From JADJSS01 sp046329815 (lineage in GTDB: Bacteria > Bacteroidota > Bacteroidia > Chitinophagales > JADIYW01): 64,000 bases of DNA. The translations under genes were made by a program, and so were the position numbers. Every line of letters starts with the position of its first letter. Position 1 is the stretch's first letter. The DNA is taken from assembly GCA_046329815.1 (NCBI GenBank), contig JAXLTY010000001.1, positions 310,001-374,000 on the forward strand, given 5' to 3'. This document shows positions 54,979-63,947 of this stretch, one piece after another. The notes beneath the pieces were generated by a model. That model made no database searches, was not told the origin of the DNA, and saw nothing but the letters and a program-made list of their open reading frames with translations.

Positions 54979-55718
54979 TTGTAAACCTGTTTTATTTTAA
55001 AATCAATATTTTTCGCAAGAACCTTATTTTTAGCAGCACTTTCACTAAAAATGATTTGCTTAAAACCTTGTATAAAATAACGAATCTTGAATAGAATCGA
55101 TTTCAATTTAAATATTTTTCCTTGCGCAGCTTGCCTGTGATATAAAATACTTTCAGTATGTTTAGATAAATTTATCAAATGTGTTTGGATGTAATCATTC
55201 ATGCAATATGTATCCAAAAATGGTGTGATAACTGTTTTATTGACACATGCTGTATCGAATCCGTTTTTAGGTATTTTATTAAACTTCAAATGCAGCATGA
55301 AATAAAATAGTGCTGAAAAAATCCTGAATAAAATAAAGTCATTATTTCTTTCGCGTACACCAATAATTAAATCTGCATTGGGTTGTTGAATTGATTTTGA
55401 AATAAAATTTTGAACTATACATTCATCTTCCTGCAAATCGGCAGAAATAAAAACAGAATAGTTACCTGTTGCATATTTTACACCTAAATAAAAAGCAACA
55501 ACTTGTCCGTAATTTTTTTCAAGATGAATGATTTTAATTCGTTTATCTTCTTCTCGTAAAGCCAATAATAATTCTAATGAATGATCTGTTGAAGCATCGT
55601 TGATAAACAAAAATTCCATATCAGTATCAAGCGAATGAACATTATTTGTAAGTCGTTTATACAACAACGGAATTGTTGTAGCATTATTATAAATCGGAAT
55701 TAAAACAGAATACTGCAA
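54975..55718 (-). CDS. Glycosyltransferase family 2
   Basis: 247 residues. GT-A fold with SVLIPIYNNATTIPLLYKRL, FINDASTDHS and FISADLQEDE (acidic metal site). It resembles dolichyl/polyprenyl-phosphate sugar transferases of the GT2 family in its first half. Its tail overlaps the DegT gene by 4 bp (54975-54978). It begins a minus-strand block of six genes that runs to 61.6 kb and starts 1 bp after the AspH-type gene. Confidence 0.87.
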   Translation of the reverse strand: MQYSVLIPIYNNATTIPLLYKRLTNNVHSLDTDMEFLFINDASTDHSLELLLALREEDKRIKIIHLEKNYGQVVAFYLGVKYATGNYSVFISADLQEDECIVQNFISKSIQQPNADLIIGVRERNNDFILFRIFSALFYFMLHLKFNKIPKNGFDTACVNKTVITPFLDTYCMNDYIQTHLINLSKHTESILYHRQAAQGKIFKLKSILFKIRYFIQGFKQIIFSESAAKNKVLAKNIDFKIKQVYN

Positions 55719-55719
55719 C

Positions 55720-56409
55720 TTATTTTGTTTTTAGATTTTTAATGTATCGTGAATTACGAATCAGTTCATTCATACTTTTAGATAAAAAAAATAATGATTG
55801 CGGCAACGGGCGAATAAAATCGACATACAACACGATTCGTATTTCATCAGAATGATTATACACAGAATGATAAAACGTATCGTCAAAAATAACGCTTTCC
55901 TTTTCTTTCCAATGATAAGTAATTTTATCAAATACCAAAGCACATTCATCCGTATTTATTGGTGCTTTAACACACAAATGATAACGCAGATAACCTTTAT
56001 AAATTCCTCTGTGGCGTGCTATTTTTGCATGTGGTTGCAAGATAGAAAAAAACGCAGTTGTACAATTCGGAATTTGCTGCAATACATTGTATGTTTGCGG
56101 GCATTTTTTTATATTATCTGTAATCACATTTCCAAAAGTAACTAAAGGAAAAACAGACCAATAAGTTGGTTTTATTACTTTATGTTGTTCTTCTGAAAAA
56201 TAAGTAATATCTAATGTTTGGTTTTGATGTAAAATGGTTAAAACTTCCTGTTTGATCTGTTCAAAATTTGCTTCAACTATTTCTGTCCAGGAAAAATTTT
56301 CATTAGACAAAATAACTTCGTTTTTTGTTACTAATCTGATTGGAAATTCTATCAAAAACAATACTATTTTTCCGATGTAAAACTGAATTGAATAAATGAT
56401 CTTTTGCAT
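55720..56409 (-). CDS. Aspartyl/asparaginyl beta-hydroxylase-domain protein
   Basis: 229 residues from the ATG at 56409, which leaves 1 bp to the NeuD gene; an ATG at 56445 would overlap it by 35 bp. A hydrophobic N-terminus (IIYSIQFYIGKIVLFLIEF) is probably a membrane anchor. The domain (about 90-215) has the metal-binding HRGIYKGYLRYHLCV and FDDTFYHSVYNHSDEIRIVL, the 2-His core of this 2-oxoglutarate/Fe(II) family. The family hydroxylates Asp/Asn in proteins, but bacterial members such as LpxO act on lipid A acyl chains. In this locus a lipid or glycan substrate is plausible. Confidence 0.85.
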   Translation of the reverse strand: MQKIIYSIQFYIGKIVLFLIEFPIRLVTKNEVILSNENFSWTEIVEANFEQIKQEVLTILHQNQTLDITYFSEEQHKVIKPTYWSVFPLVTFGNVITDNIKKCPQTYNVLQQIPNCTTAFFSILQPHAKIARHRGIYKGYLRYHLCVKAPINTDECALVFDKITYHWKEKESVIFDDTFYHSVYNHSDEIRIVLYVDFIRPLPQSLFFLSKSMNELIRNSRYIKNLKTK

Positions 56410-56410
56410 T

Positions 56411-57025
56411 TTATTTTGCCGGATTTCCTTTAACAGTGCAATCATTTCCGATATCTTTTACGACCACACTACCAATACCAATCATATTGTTATCGCCAAT
56501 ATTTATTAATGGTTTGACAACTGCATTAATACCAAATGTATTATAATTTCCAATAGTTACTGAAGACGTGGTAAATTGCGAACTAATCATATTGTATTTA
56601 CCTATGTTAGTAAAATGACCAAACTGGCTCTTGCAATAAATAACATTTCCTTCATCAATTTTAACACCATTGGTGATCAATGTATCGTGTAAAATAATAG
56701 TTCCTTTTTTACTGATTTCATTGAATTTTCCAATGCGTGCAAATGAAGAAATAAACGAGCTGTACTCGCCGCCTAAGGCAATCAATTCGGCGGCGATCCG
56801 TTCACGTGCTTTATTGTCGCCTATTGCAACAATAAATTTTTTATCGACTTTACTGAAATATTTTTGCAGTTCGATTTTTGAGTTGATCACCGGAAAATTT
56901 TGTTGAATAATATGCGTTGCCTGTTGACTTTCTTCAACAAAGAATGTAATATCAGGAAAAACAGGTTCCAATTGTATGGAAGATAAAAAATCAAGTGCAA
57001 ATCCGCCGGCGCCAACAATCAGCAT
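56411..57025 (-). CDS. NeuD/PglD-type sugar O/N-acyltransferase
   Basis: 204 residues. An N-terminal Rossmann-like half (LIVGAGGFALDFLSS) is followed by hexapeptide repeats of a left-handed beta helix (about 95-200: GKYNMISSQFTTSSVTIGNY, NIGDNNMIGIGSVVVKDIGN), as in NeuD, PglD and related enzymes that acylate sugars from acetyl-CoA. The catalytic His usually found after the first coils is present as HDTLITNG. It lies between the membrane proteins and the AspH-type gene in one operon. Confidence 0.87.
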   Translation of the reverse strand: MLIVGAGGFALDFLSSIQLEPVFPDITFFVEESQQATHIIQQNFPVINSKIELQKYFSKVDKKFIVAIGDNKARERIAAELIALGGEYSSFISSFARIGKFNEISKKGTIILHDTLITNGVKIDEGNVIYCKSQFGHFTNIGKYNMISSQFTTSSVTIGNYNTFGINAVVKPLINIGDNNMIGIGSVVVKDIGNDCTVKGNPAK

Positions 57026-57059
57026 AAATTATTTTTTATAAAGGTAGTTATTATTTGGT

Positions 57060-58559
57060 TTAATTCGGATTTTTGTCAGTTGTGTACTCGTAAATCTTGT
57101 AAATATTTATAGAATCAACCAACCTGAAATTTGGGTAATATCGCTGCATATAATCATTACTTTCTGATTGTTCAAACAATATAAACTGTACTTTTCCATT
57201 ATCAAAGCAACTATCATAAACGGCTGTATTTACTAATGGTGTTCCTGTTTCCGATTGAATCGTTGAAATCAAATTCAGGTACCTGTCGATATGAAAATCA
57301 TATCCATACACCATATTTGCTTTTGAAAAATAAATGCAGTTTTTGGGATCGGGCATAAAAAAAGATCTGCCTTTAAGATAAGACAATAGTTCTTTTTTAT
57401 TTTTTTTCATATCTGAATAAATTGCTTTATCATGTTTAATTTCCGACATTGAAAAAACATAATATTTCAATATCACATCAGAAGTCATTAAGAACAGAAT
57501 GTATAAAAACGCTGCGACTTTAACTAAAAAATGTAAAGAAAAAATAGTTTGTAAATATATCATTGTAATAATCAGGAAATACAGGACTGTAACAAAAACA
57601 TAATTAAGATTAGATGCAGGCCTCAGCATAAAAAAATGTGAAACCAATAACTCTGCCAAACCGGCAAAGAATAATAAATGAATGGCATTCTTTTTATCTG
57701 AATGATTATATCTGAACCAATAAACTACACTTGCTAATACGATCAGACTCAATCTTTGCAAACTAAAGATTACTACGCTAAAATTGTAAGATGCTTTAAC
57801 ATTTTTAGTTATTTGAAAATTAAAAAGAATTGTGTTTTTGATGAAATCTGAACCATATGCTGAGTATAACAACGCATAAATAAGTATAATAATTAATGCT
57901 GTTAAACAACCAACGATAAAACTATTTTTATCTCTTTTTACAAGAAAAATCAGCAAAGACAATATCACAAGATGTATCACCGCATCTTGTTTCAATAAGA
58001 CAATTATAGCTGTCAAAATAAAATTAATATACAGATACTTGCGTTCCTTCTTAGCAAAAAAATATGACAAACTGCTGTAAACGATAATAGTAAACGAAGC
58101 AGTGATAAGAGCATCCGGTCGCATTACATAAAAGTGTCCTGTAATTAGTAGTAAATACAGGCAAATTGCGATAATTTGTAATTGTTTGCTGATAGTAAAA
58201 AAAGTAAATATCTTACTCATAAAATACAACTGTAGAAACACAAATAAAAAAGAAACAACACGAGCCAATACAAATAATGCATAAGTATCTTCATGCACAT
58301 TGATTGTCGCAATTTTTGCAAGAAGCAATATTAAATATGAATATAAAGGATTGTAAACACATAACGTAAACGGATAACTAAATGGGTCGAGATACAATGT
58401 TTTTTGAATGTCTAATTTTTGCACAAAATGAACGAATGCAAATTCTTCGCCTTCTAAATTAACTGAATAAGAAAAAATCAATATAAACCGAACTGCCAAT
58501 AAATACAAGGCAAAAAGAAGAAACGCAATCGAAATAAATTTGTTTACTTTAACATTCAT
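57060..58559 (-). CDS. GT-C-like membrane protein, locus paralogue B
   Basis: 499 residues with about ten helices and a C-terminal soluble domain of about 100 residues. It shares with the other locus paralogues the first-loop motif SYSVNLEGEEFAFVHFVQ, then PLYSYL, VLARVVSF, MRPDA, LKQDA, FFMLRPASNLNYVF, and in the C-terminal domain FMPD, VYGYDFHIDRY and F-DNG. It lacks the TYE after LNY that the others have. It is 34 bp behind NeuD and 9 bp before paralogue C. Confidence 0.78.
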   Translation of the reverse strand: MNVKVNKFISIAFLLFALYLLAVRFILIFSYSVNLEGEEFAFVHFVQKLDIQKTLYLDPFSYPFTLCVYNPLYSYLILLLAKIATINVHEDTYALFVLARVVSFLFVFLQLYFMSKIFTFFTISKQLQIIAICLYLLLITGHFYVMRPDALITASFTIIVYSSLSYFFAKKERKYLYINFILTAIIVLLKQDAVIHLVILSLLIFLVKRDKNSFIVGCLTALIIILIYALLYSAYGSDFIKNTILFNFQITKNVKASYNFSVVIFSLQRLSLIVLASVVYWFRYNHSDKKNAIHLLFFAGLAELLVSHFFMLRPASNLNYVFVTVLYFLIITMIYLQTIFSLHFLVKVAAFLYILFLMTSDVILKYYVFSMSEIKHDKAIYSDMKKNKKELLSYLKGRSFFMPDPKNCIYFSKANMVYGYDFHIDRYLNLISTIQSETGTPLVNTAVYDSCFDNGKVQFILFEQSESNDYMQRYYPNFRLVDSINIYKIYEYTTDKNPN

Positions 58560-58568
58560 ACAATAAAA

Positions 58569-60077
58569 CTAAAGTTTGGTTTGTTGAAATTTATAAACCA
58601 GAAAATGATTTGTTTTCGCAGCAACAACATAAAATGGATAATATTTCTGCACGTGCATTATCGATTTTTTATCATGATCAACGATTATGTATTTTACGTT
58701 TCCATTTATAAATTCATTATCAAACGATTTGGTATCAATAAACGTCAGTTTCGATTTTACTTGCACATCGGAATTCAACTCAATAAAACGATCCAAATGC
58801 ATATCATGTCCTACAATAACATTTTTTTCCGGATAAAAAACGGCGTAAGATGTATTTGGAAAGAAAAACCTGTCTTGCTTAACAATACTATCTATTAGTG
58901 CTTTTTCTTTTATATAATCAGCATAAGACGATTCGTATTTTTGTTCTTTTATTCGATTATATGTACCGGTAAATACATTTAAGTTTTTCATTAAAAACAA
59001 ATAAATCACCAGTAATACAACCTGAATTGTTTTATTAGTTTTCTTTATTGCTTTTTGTAGATACAGATATATGGCAAAGTCCACTATTAACACTACGACC
59101 AACTCATATGTATAATTAAGATTTGCGCCGGCTCTTAATAAAAAGAAATGAGATAAACCAAATAATAAAACTGAGACCAGGCAAATATATCTGATCAACT
59201 CTTTTTCTGTTACATCTTTTGAATTTCTGAAGTTATTAATAGTCATCAACATAAATGGTAATGTACGAAGAATACTAAAAACGATAAGTACTACTACATA
59301 CGCTTTTGTAATGTTTGTTATGCTTTGCACATTCAGCAGGAAAAGATTTATAAAAACAAATTGACCATAGATCAACCATAAACAACCAAATAAAATTGCA
59401 CAACCGGTAACATATAATAACAACTGAACAAGTATTTTTTTATTCCATTTGACTAATGCAACACATACCATACAAATTCCGATGTGCACCATAATATCTT
59501 GTTTGGAAAGCACCGCAAGCAAAGCGCATATTATTGAAAAAAACAAATTCCTTAAAGCATATCCTGAGAAATGATATTCTATATGATAATACACAAACGC
59601 GCTGAAAAATAAGATCTTTAACGAATCAGGTCGTGTTGCAAACATGTGCTCACTGATAAGCAATATGTACAACGTAAATGAAAGTAAAATCACTAACGCA
59701 CTTGCATTGAATCTTTTTATGATTTTACTGATAAAATAAAATTGACCGAAGATCAATACAATAGAAAAAAATCTGCCAATCACAAGCATTTTGTGAATAT
59801 CTGTATTAACATCAATATTCATTATTTTATAGCATATTCGAAGAATGTAAAAATACAATGGCGTGTATAAACAATTGGCATTCGGAAAAGCAAGCGGATC
59901 AGGATATAATTCTTTTGATGCATGCATGCGTTGCAAAACGCCAATAAAATAATACTCTAAGCCACCAATGTCAATAGAATAACTTGTAGCCAAAAGCACT
60001 CTGTTAATCAATAAGATTGAAACAAAAATCAACAAAACAGCATAATGCAACTTATATTTCCGGATCAACTGAATCAT
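58569..60077 (-). CDS. GT-C-like membrane protein, locus paralogue C
   Basis: 502 residues, about ten helices. First loop TSYSIDIGGLEYYFIGVLQR, then PLYFYILR, DIHKMLVIGR, FATRPDSLKILFF, SKQDI, FFLLRAGANLNYTYELV, and the C-terminal FFPN, IVGHDMHLDRFI, EFINGNVKYII and YYPFYV. The second acidic residue of the first loop is Gly here, but the final Glu (GLE) is kept, suggesting that the Glu is the important one. It is 3 bp from paralogue D. Confidence 0.8.
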   Translation of the reverse strand: MIQLIRKYKLHYAVLLIFVSILLINRVLLATSYSIDIGGLEYYFIGVLQRMHASKELYPDPLAFPNANCLYTPLYFYILRICYKIMNIDVNTDIHKMLVIGRFFSIVLIFGQFYFISKIIKRFNASALVILLSFTLYILLISEHMFATRPDSLKILFFSAFVYYHIEYHFSGYALRNLFFSIICALLAVLSKQDIMVHIGICMVCVALVKWNKKILVQLLLYVTGCAILFGCLWLIYGQFVFINLFLLNVQSITNITKAYVVVLIVFSILRTLPFMLMTINNFRNSKDVTEKELIRYICLVSVLLFGLSHFFLLRAGANLNYTYELVVVLIVDFAIYLYLQKAIKKTNKTIQVVLLVIYLFLMKNLNVFTGTYNRIKEQKYESSYADYIKEKALIDSIVKQDRFFFPNTSYAVFYPEKNVIVGHDMHLDRFIELNSDVQVKSKLTFIDTKSFDNEFINGNVKYIIVDHDKKSIMHVQKYYPFYVVAAKTNHFLVYKFQQTKL

Positions 60078-60080
60078 TGA

Positions 60081-61616
60081 TTACTGAACTTTATTTTTAA
60101 ATTTATAAATGAGCAGGTTATCCGTTTTTTGCAGCATTGCATAAGATGTATAATACTGTGACAATAGTCTTTTAGACTTATCATTATCTTCGATCAGAAT
60201 ATATTCCACACTGCCATTTTCAAACTGCTTGTCATATTCTGCAACAATCCTGTTGTTAATGAATTTGGGTTTGATATGAATATTTAATGCTATAGCACAA
60301 TACCTGTCGTAATGCCAGTCTGCGCCATAAATTAAATTGGTTTCAGGATAAAACAAGTAATATTTCATATCAGGAATGAACACGACTTTATCACCAATGA
60401 TTTTTTTTACTTTTTTTGATGTTTGCACATTTTCAAAAAACACATCTTTATGCCTTAATTCATCTTTAGTCCATAAAAATGCTCTGTAATAAATAAACTG
60501 ATTCAGCATGAGCATCATAAACATATAAGCGCAAATACGAAAATGATTTACTTCAAATCGTGTTTCTTCAATATAAACAGCAGCATTTATTAAAAGCAGG
60601 AAAACAGACTCATAAGTATAATTAAGACTCGATCCGATGCGCAGCATAAATAAAGTACAAAGCACAAAATAATTGATACTTATTATAGCTAATACTTTTG
60701 TCATTTTGTTTTGACTTCGAATATTAAAAACAGAAAAAAACAATAATGGTATTGCTTTTATATAATGGCTTGTTATCAGGAGCAGGTTGATAGTAATATC
60801 ACTGTCATATTGAATATTGTAGAGAAATAATTCTTTGAATAAATTAATTCCGCTAAATCTATAATATACATACATGCACAATGAAATAAAAGCAACCACG
60901 ATCACAGGTAAAACCAGGTAAATAATTCTGCGAGTAGAAACAAAAAAAATAAAATAAATTACGCAGCCATAAACCAAAACATCTTGTTTGAACAAAATAC
61001 CGATAAATAAATAAACTGCAGAAACAACATAATGCACAAATCTATTGCTTAAATAAGACCGAATAACACTATACAGGTACAACACAAAAAATAATACTTT
61101 AAAAGCATCTGGCCGACACGCATAAAAATGTGCCGGCAAAAACAGTACAAACAATAAAACAAAATAAATTTTGTATCTGAATGATAGAGAAAAAAGCGCT
61201 ACGATCTTCAGCAAGATATAAATATTGACAAACAGCAACACAAACGCAATCGACCTTCCGATAATATACATAGTATGCACATCGTTTATCACATCGATGC
61301 AAAACAACTTCATAATACCAGCCATCATATAATAATATAATGGAGCATGCACTACCAGTAAAAAAGGAAACTTTCCTGCGTCACCATACAGATGACCTTT
61401 CAGGCAAATCATTTGCACAAAATGAACCAGTGCAAATTCTACACCTTCAAGATTGGTGTTATAGGTAAATATGTAAGTAAAACGGATAAATATTAAATAG
61501 AACAACAGTATTAAACAAGCAAATTCAAAAAAACTCAAACGGCTTGTTTTTTGCAAAATGGTTGTTCGTTCTCTTTCCAAACAGGTTTGTTTTAGTGTTG
61601 GCTTCACTATAAACAT
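60081..61616 (-). CDS. GT-C-like membrane protein, locus paralogue D
   Basis: 511 residues, the longest of the set, with an extra N-terminal ~30 residues before the first helix. First loop YNTNLEGVEFALVHFVQM, then APLYYYMMAG, DVHTMYIIGR, ACRPDAFKVLFF, FKQD, LFMLRIGSSLNYTYESV, FIPDMKYYLF, LIYGADWHYDR and QFENGSVEYILIED. It is the first gene of the block B-C-D on the minus strand. No nearby -7 box is clear. Confidence 0.8.
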   Translation of the reverse strand: MFIVKPTLKQTCLERERTTILQKTSRLSFFEFACLILLFYLIFIRFTYIFTYNTNLEGVEFALVHFVQMICLKGHLYGDAGKFPFLLVVHAPLYYYMMAGIMKLFCIDVINDVHTMYIIGRSIAFVLLFVNIYILLKIVALFSLSFRYKIYFVLLFVLFLPAHFYACRPDAFKVLFFVLYLYSVIRSYLSNRFVHYVVSAVYLFIGILFKQDVLVYGCVIYFIFFVSTRRIIYLVLPVIVVAFISLCMYVYYRFSGINLFKELFLYNIQYDSDITINLLLITSHYIKAIPLLFFSVFNIRSQNKMTKVLAIISINYFVLCTLFMLRIGSSLNYTYESVFLLLINAAVYIEETRFEVNHFRICAYMFMMLMLNQFIYYRAFLWTKDELRHKDVFFENVQTSKKVKKIIGDKVVFIPDMKYYLFYPETNLIYGADWHYDRYCAIALNIHIKPKFINNRIVAEYDKQFENGSVEYILIEDNDKSKRLLSQYYTSYAMLQKTDNLLIYKFKNKVQ

Positions 61617-61718
61617 AGCTAATGCACGGTTTGTAAATATAACAATTCAACTGCGAATTTTATATTGATTACAACATCGCAGTAATTTAGATAAAACCAA
61701 AATCATTTTGCCGGACAC

Positions 61719-61750
61719 AAAAAAACACCGCAACGATGTTGCGGTGTTTT
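61719..61750 (-). terminator. Intrinsic terminator of the sigma-factor operon
   Basis: A 13-bp stem AAAACACCGCAAC/GTTGCGGTGTTTT followed by a T7 run on the minus strand, 24 bp after the sigma gene stop. It separates that operon from the glycan locus. Confidence 0.88.
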
Positions 61751-61773
61751 CGAGTATTTTTTTATGCTTTTTT

Positions 61774-62277
61774 CTACTTTCCATACACATGAAGGATTTC
61801 CGACAATTCTTTACGCGCAAAGAAGATCCTGCTTTTCACAGTACCTAAAGGCAGGTTTAATTGTTCGGAAATTTCATTGTACTTGTAACCTTTGTAATGC
61901 ATCATGAACGGAACACGAAGCTCTGTTGAGATTTTCAACAACGCTTTGTTAATGTCGCTGCGAACAAATGAGCGTTCACCGTCATTAAAGGTTATTGCAC
62001 CATTCGTAATCAAATACGATCCTTCTGTTGAGTCGGTAATGGTGTTTCTTTTAATTTTTCTACGATAATCATTAATGAAAATGTTTTTCATAATCGTAAA
62101 AAGCCACGCTCTGATGTTTGTACCATCCTGAAATTTGTCTTCATTCACTAAGGCGCGCGCAATAGTTTCCTGAATTAAATCTTCGGCATCAAACAAATCA
62201 TGTGTTAAACGCAATGCATGTGGTTTTAACACAGTAGTTGCGGTGGTAATTTCGGTTTTAAAATTTGTTGCATTCAT
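61774..62277 (-). CDS. ECF-type RNA polymerase sigma factor
   Basis: 167 residues with regions 2 and 4. Region 2 reads LTHDLFDAEDLIQETIARAL and NIRAWLFTIMKNIFINDYRR; region 4 has LRVPFMMHYKGYKYNEISEQ and PLGTVKSRIFFARKEL. It directs RNA polymerase to an alternative promoter set. No anti-sigma factor lies beside it; instead a MerR/B12-domain regulator is 74 bp upstream on the same strand, a pair seen in front of carotenoid genes in Bacteroidota, though no carotenoid gene is present in the window. Confidence 0.93.
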   Translation of the reverse strand: MNATNFKTEITTATTVLKPHALRLTHDLFDAEDLIQETIARALVNEDKFQDGTNIRAWLFTIMKNIFINDYRRKIKRNTITDSTEGSYLITNGAITFNDGERSFVRSDINKALLKISTELRVPFMMHYKGYKYNEISEQLNLPLGTVKSRIFFARKELSEILHVYGK

Positions 62278-62351
62278 ATTTACTGTGTTTAAGCGTTAGT
62301 AATTAAAATTAAATATAAAATGACAAGCACGTCAATTAATAAGTGTTAAAT

Positions 62352-63254
62352 TCACAAAGCATCGACAAATGAAATAAATTCGTTTAATGAATGAAAACTC
62401 ATCATATTTTTTGGCAATGGTTGTGCATACTTTTTTACTTGATTACCTGTTACTATAATTTTTGTTTTGTTAAAATTTTCTGACAATGTATTAAGATATT
62501 TGGGCATTGTATCTTTTGACGGTTGAGTGGTAAGCACACTTACTAAATAATCTGGCTGCTCGTGATGAAATACGGCTACAATATCATGCAGTGGTATGCT
62601 TAAACCTATGTAAACGACCTGATGATTTCTTAATTTCAGCATATAGTGCTGAAATAACAACGCCAGTTCGTGTAATTCATTTTCAGGTGTAAATAACAGA
62701 AATTTTTTAGCATTTGGTTTCCGTGTTATTTTTAGTGCATCAATATTTACTATTAATTTCTGCCTGATTAGGTTGCTGATAAAATGTTCATGTGTCGGTC
62801 TGATGCTGCCGGTAATCCATAAAGTACCAACTTTCTCCAAAAATGGATACAAAATCTGTATCATACAGTTCTCAAATCCAAATCGTTGCACATTATTGGA
62901 AAAAATAGTTTCAAAACCGTTTTCGTCCAAATCAATCATACAAAGTACCAAAGCATTAACCTGCGCTTCATTATCCATTTTATTAACGGATAAATCCATG
63001 ACTTCCTGCTGAAGTTGTTCTTCGTTAAGCTTTGCGATTTTTGAAATCTTTAAACCCTGTTGGTTCAAAAAGGAAATATTCAGAATATATCGTAGTTCTT
63101 TGTCTGTATATGTACGAATATTGGTATCAGTACGTTCAGGAACCAAAATGCCATAGCGCTGTTCCCAAATGCGAATAGTATGTGCCTTGATACCACTTAA
63201 ATGCTCTACATCTTTTATAGAATACTTATGAAACAATGGTAATCTTTTTGGCAT
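62352..63254 (-). CDS. MerR-family regulator with cobalamin-binding-like domain (CarH/LitR-like)
   Basis: 300 residues. The N-terminal MerR DNA-binding domain is complete (YSIKDVEHLSGIKAHTIRIW to RTYTDKELRYI). The middle four-helix cap has W-x-x-G-x-x-x-x-x-x-EH (LWITGSIRPTHEHFI), the B12-cap motif of CarH-like light sensors. The C-terminal Rossmann-like domain has ENELHELAL at the position of the DxHxxG motif: the His (base-off ligand) is kept but the Asp and Gly are changed. B12 binding is therefore likely but not certain. It would control its own operon with the adjacent sigma factor. Confidence 0.87.
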   Translation of the reverse strand: MPKRLPLFHKYSIKDVEHLSGIKAHTIRIWEQRYGILVPERTDTNIRTYTDKELRYILNISFLNQQGLKISKIAKLNEEQLQQEVMDLSVNKMDNEAQVNALVLCMIDLDENGFETIFSNNVQRFGFENCMIQILYPFLEKVGTLWITGSIRPTHEHFISNLIRQKLIVNIDALKITRKPNAKKFLLFTPENELHELALLFQHYMLKLRNHQVVYIGLSIPLHDIVAVFHHEQPDYLVSVLTTQPSKDTMPKYLNTLSENFNKTKIIVTGNQVKKYAQPLPKNMMSFHSLNEFISFVDAL

Positions 63255-63359
63255 ACTGTTTTAAATTTAGTACCTGATTTATTTTGTTTAACAAATTTAA
63301 GTAAAAATTAAACAAAATAGTGTGTTTTTAGTTTTTTTTTGAAAAAATAATTTTTTTAC

Positions 63360-63389
63360 AAAAAAACCGCCTCATTTTCACGAGGCGGT
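63360..63389 (-). terminator. Intrinsic terminator of the Pmp3/YqaE gene
   Basis: Stem ACCGCCTC/GAGGCGGT followed on the minus strand by TTTTTTT, 27 bp after the stop. Confidence 0.88.
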
Positions 63390-63416
63390 ACACTAAATCA
63401 AATAATCACAAACTGT

Positions 63417-63599
63417 TTATGCTGTTGCATACTTTCTGTCTTCATTTTTATCATTGATTAAAATAACCAATGCTGCTATCGTTCCCGGAATATGACCGAA
63501 CAACGAACAAATCAATACGATTAAAAAATTTCCGATTCCTTTATCAACCACTGCTAAAGGTGGAACGAAAACAGAAGCTAAAATTCTTAAAATACTCAT
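63417..63599 (-). CDS. Pmp3/YqaE family membrane peptide
   Basis: 60 residues, two closely spaced hydrophobic helices (about 3-20 and 24-48) with the family turn between them (FVPPLAVVDKGIGNFL, LICSLFGHIPGTIAAL). Pmp3/YqaE peptides are small inner-membrane proteins linked to salt and cold stress in plants and yeast; the bacterial role is unclear. Its own terminator follows. It precedes the MerR gene by 160 bp but is not in its operon. Confidence 0.9.
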   Translation of the reverse strand: MSILRILASVFVPPLAVVDKGIGNFLIVLICSLFGHIPGTIAALVILINDKNEDRKYATA

Positions 63600-63947
63600 T
63601 TTACAATTTATTTTTTGTTGTACTATAAAAACCTTGAAAACAAAGTATTAGTTCCAAAATCTATTGTGATAATGATAATTTAAAATGGCCTGTTGTTTAC
63701 AGCAGATAGTTTATGCTTTTTGTAAGTGTTCCACGGAAAATAATCAATAAAGAGAATGTAATAAATACTATTTTCTATGACAAAAATGATTTTTTGCATA
63801 GCTTGAAATTTCCACATATACATCATTTATATTGAAGATTAATCATTTCACATTTTTAATTTCTTCCTGAAAAATAAAACAATTGATAAAATTTGTATCG
63901 AAAAAATAAATAATTGCTGTTTATTTTTGAATATTAAATCAAAGAAA
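63600..63947. other. Intergenic region with a plus-strand promoter box
   Basis: About 350 bp, AT-rich. TATTTTTG (63922-63929) is an exact -7 match for the gene starting at 63948. No hairpin, RNA or repeat stands out. Confidence 0.5.
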
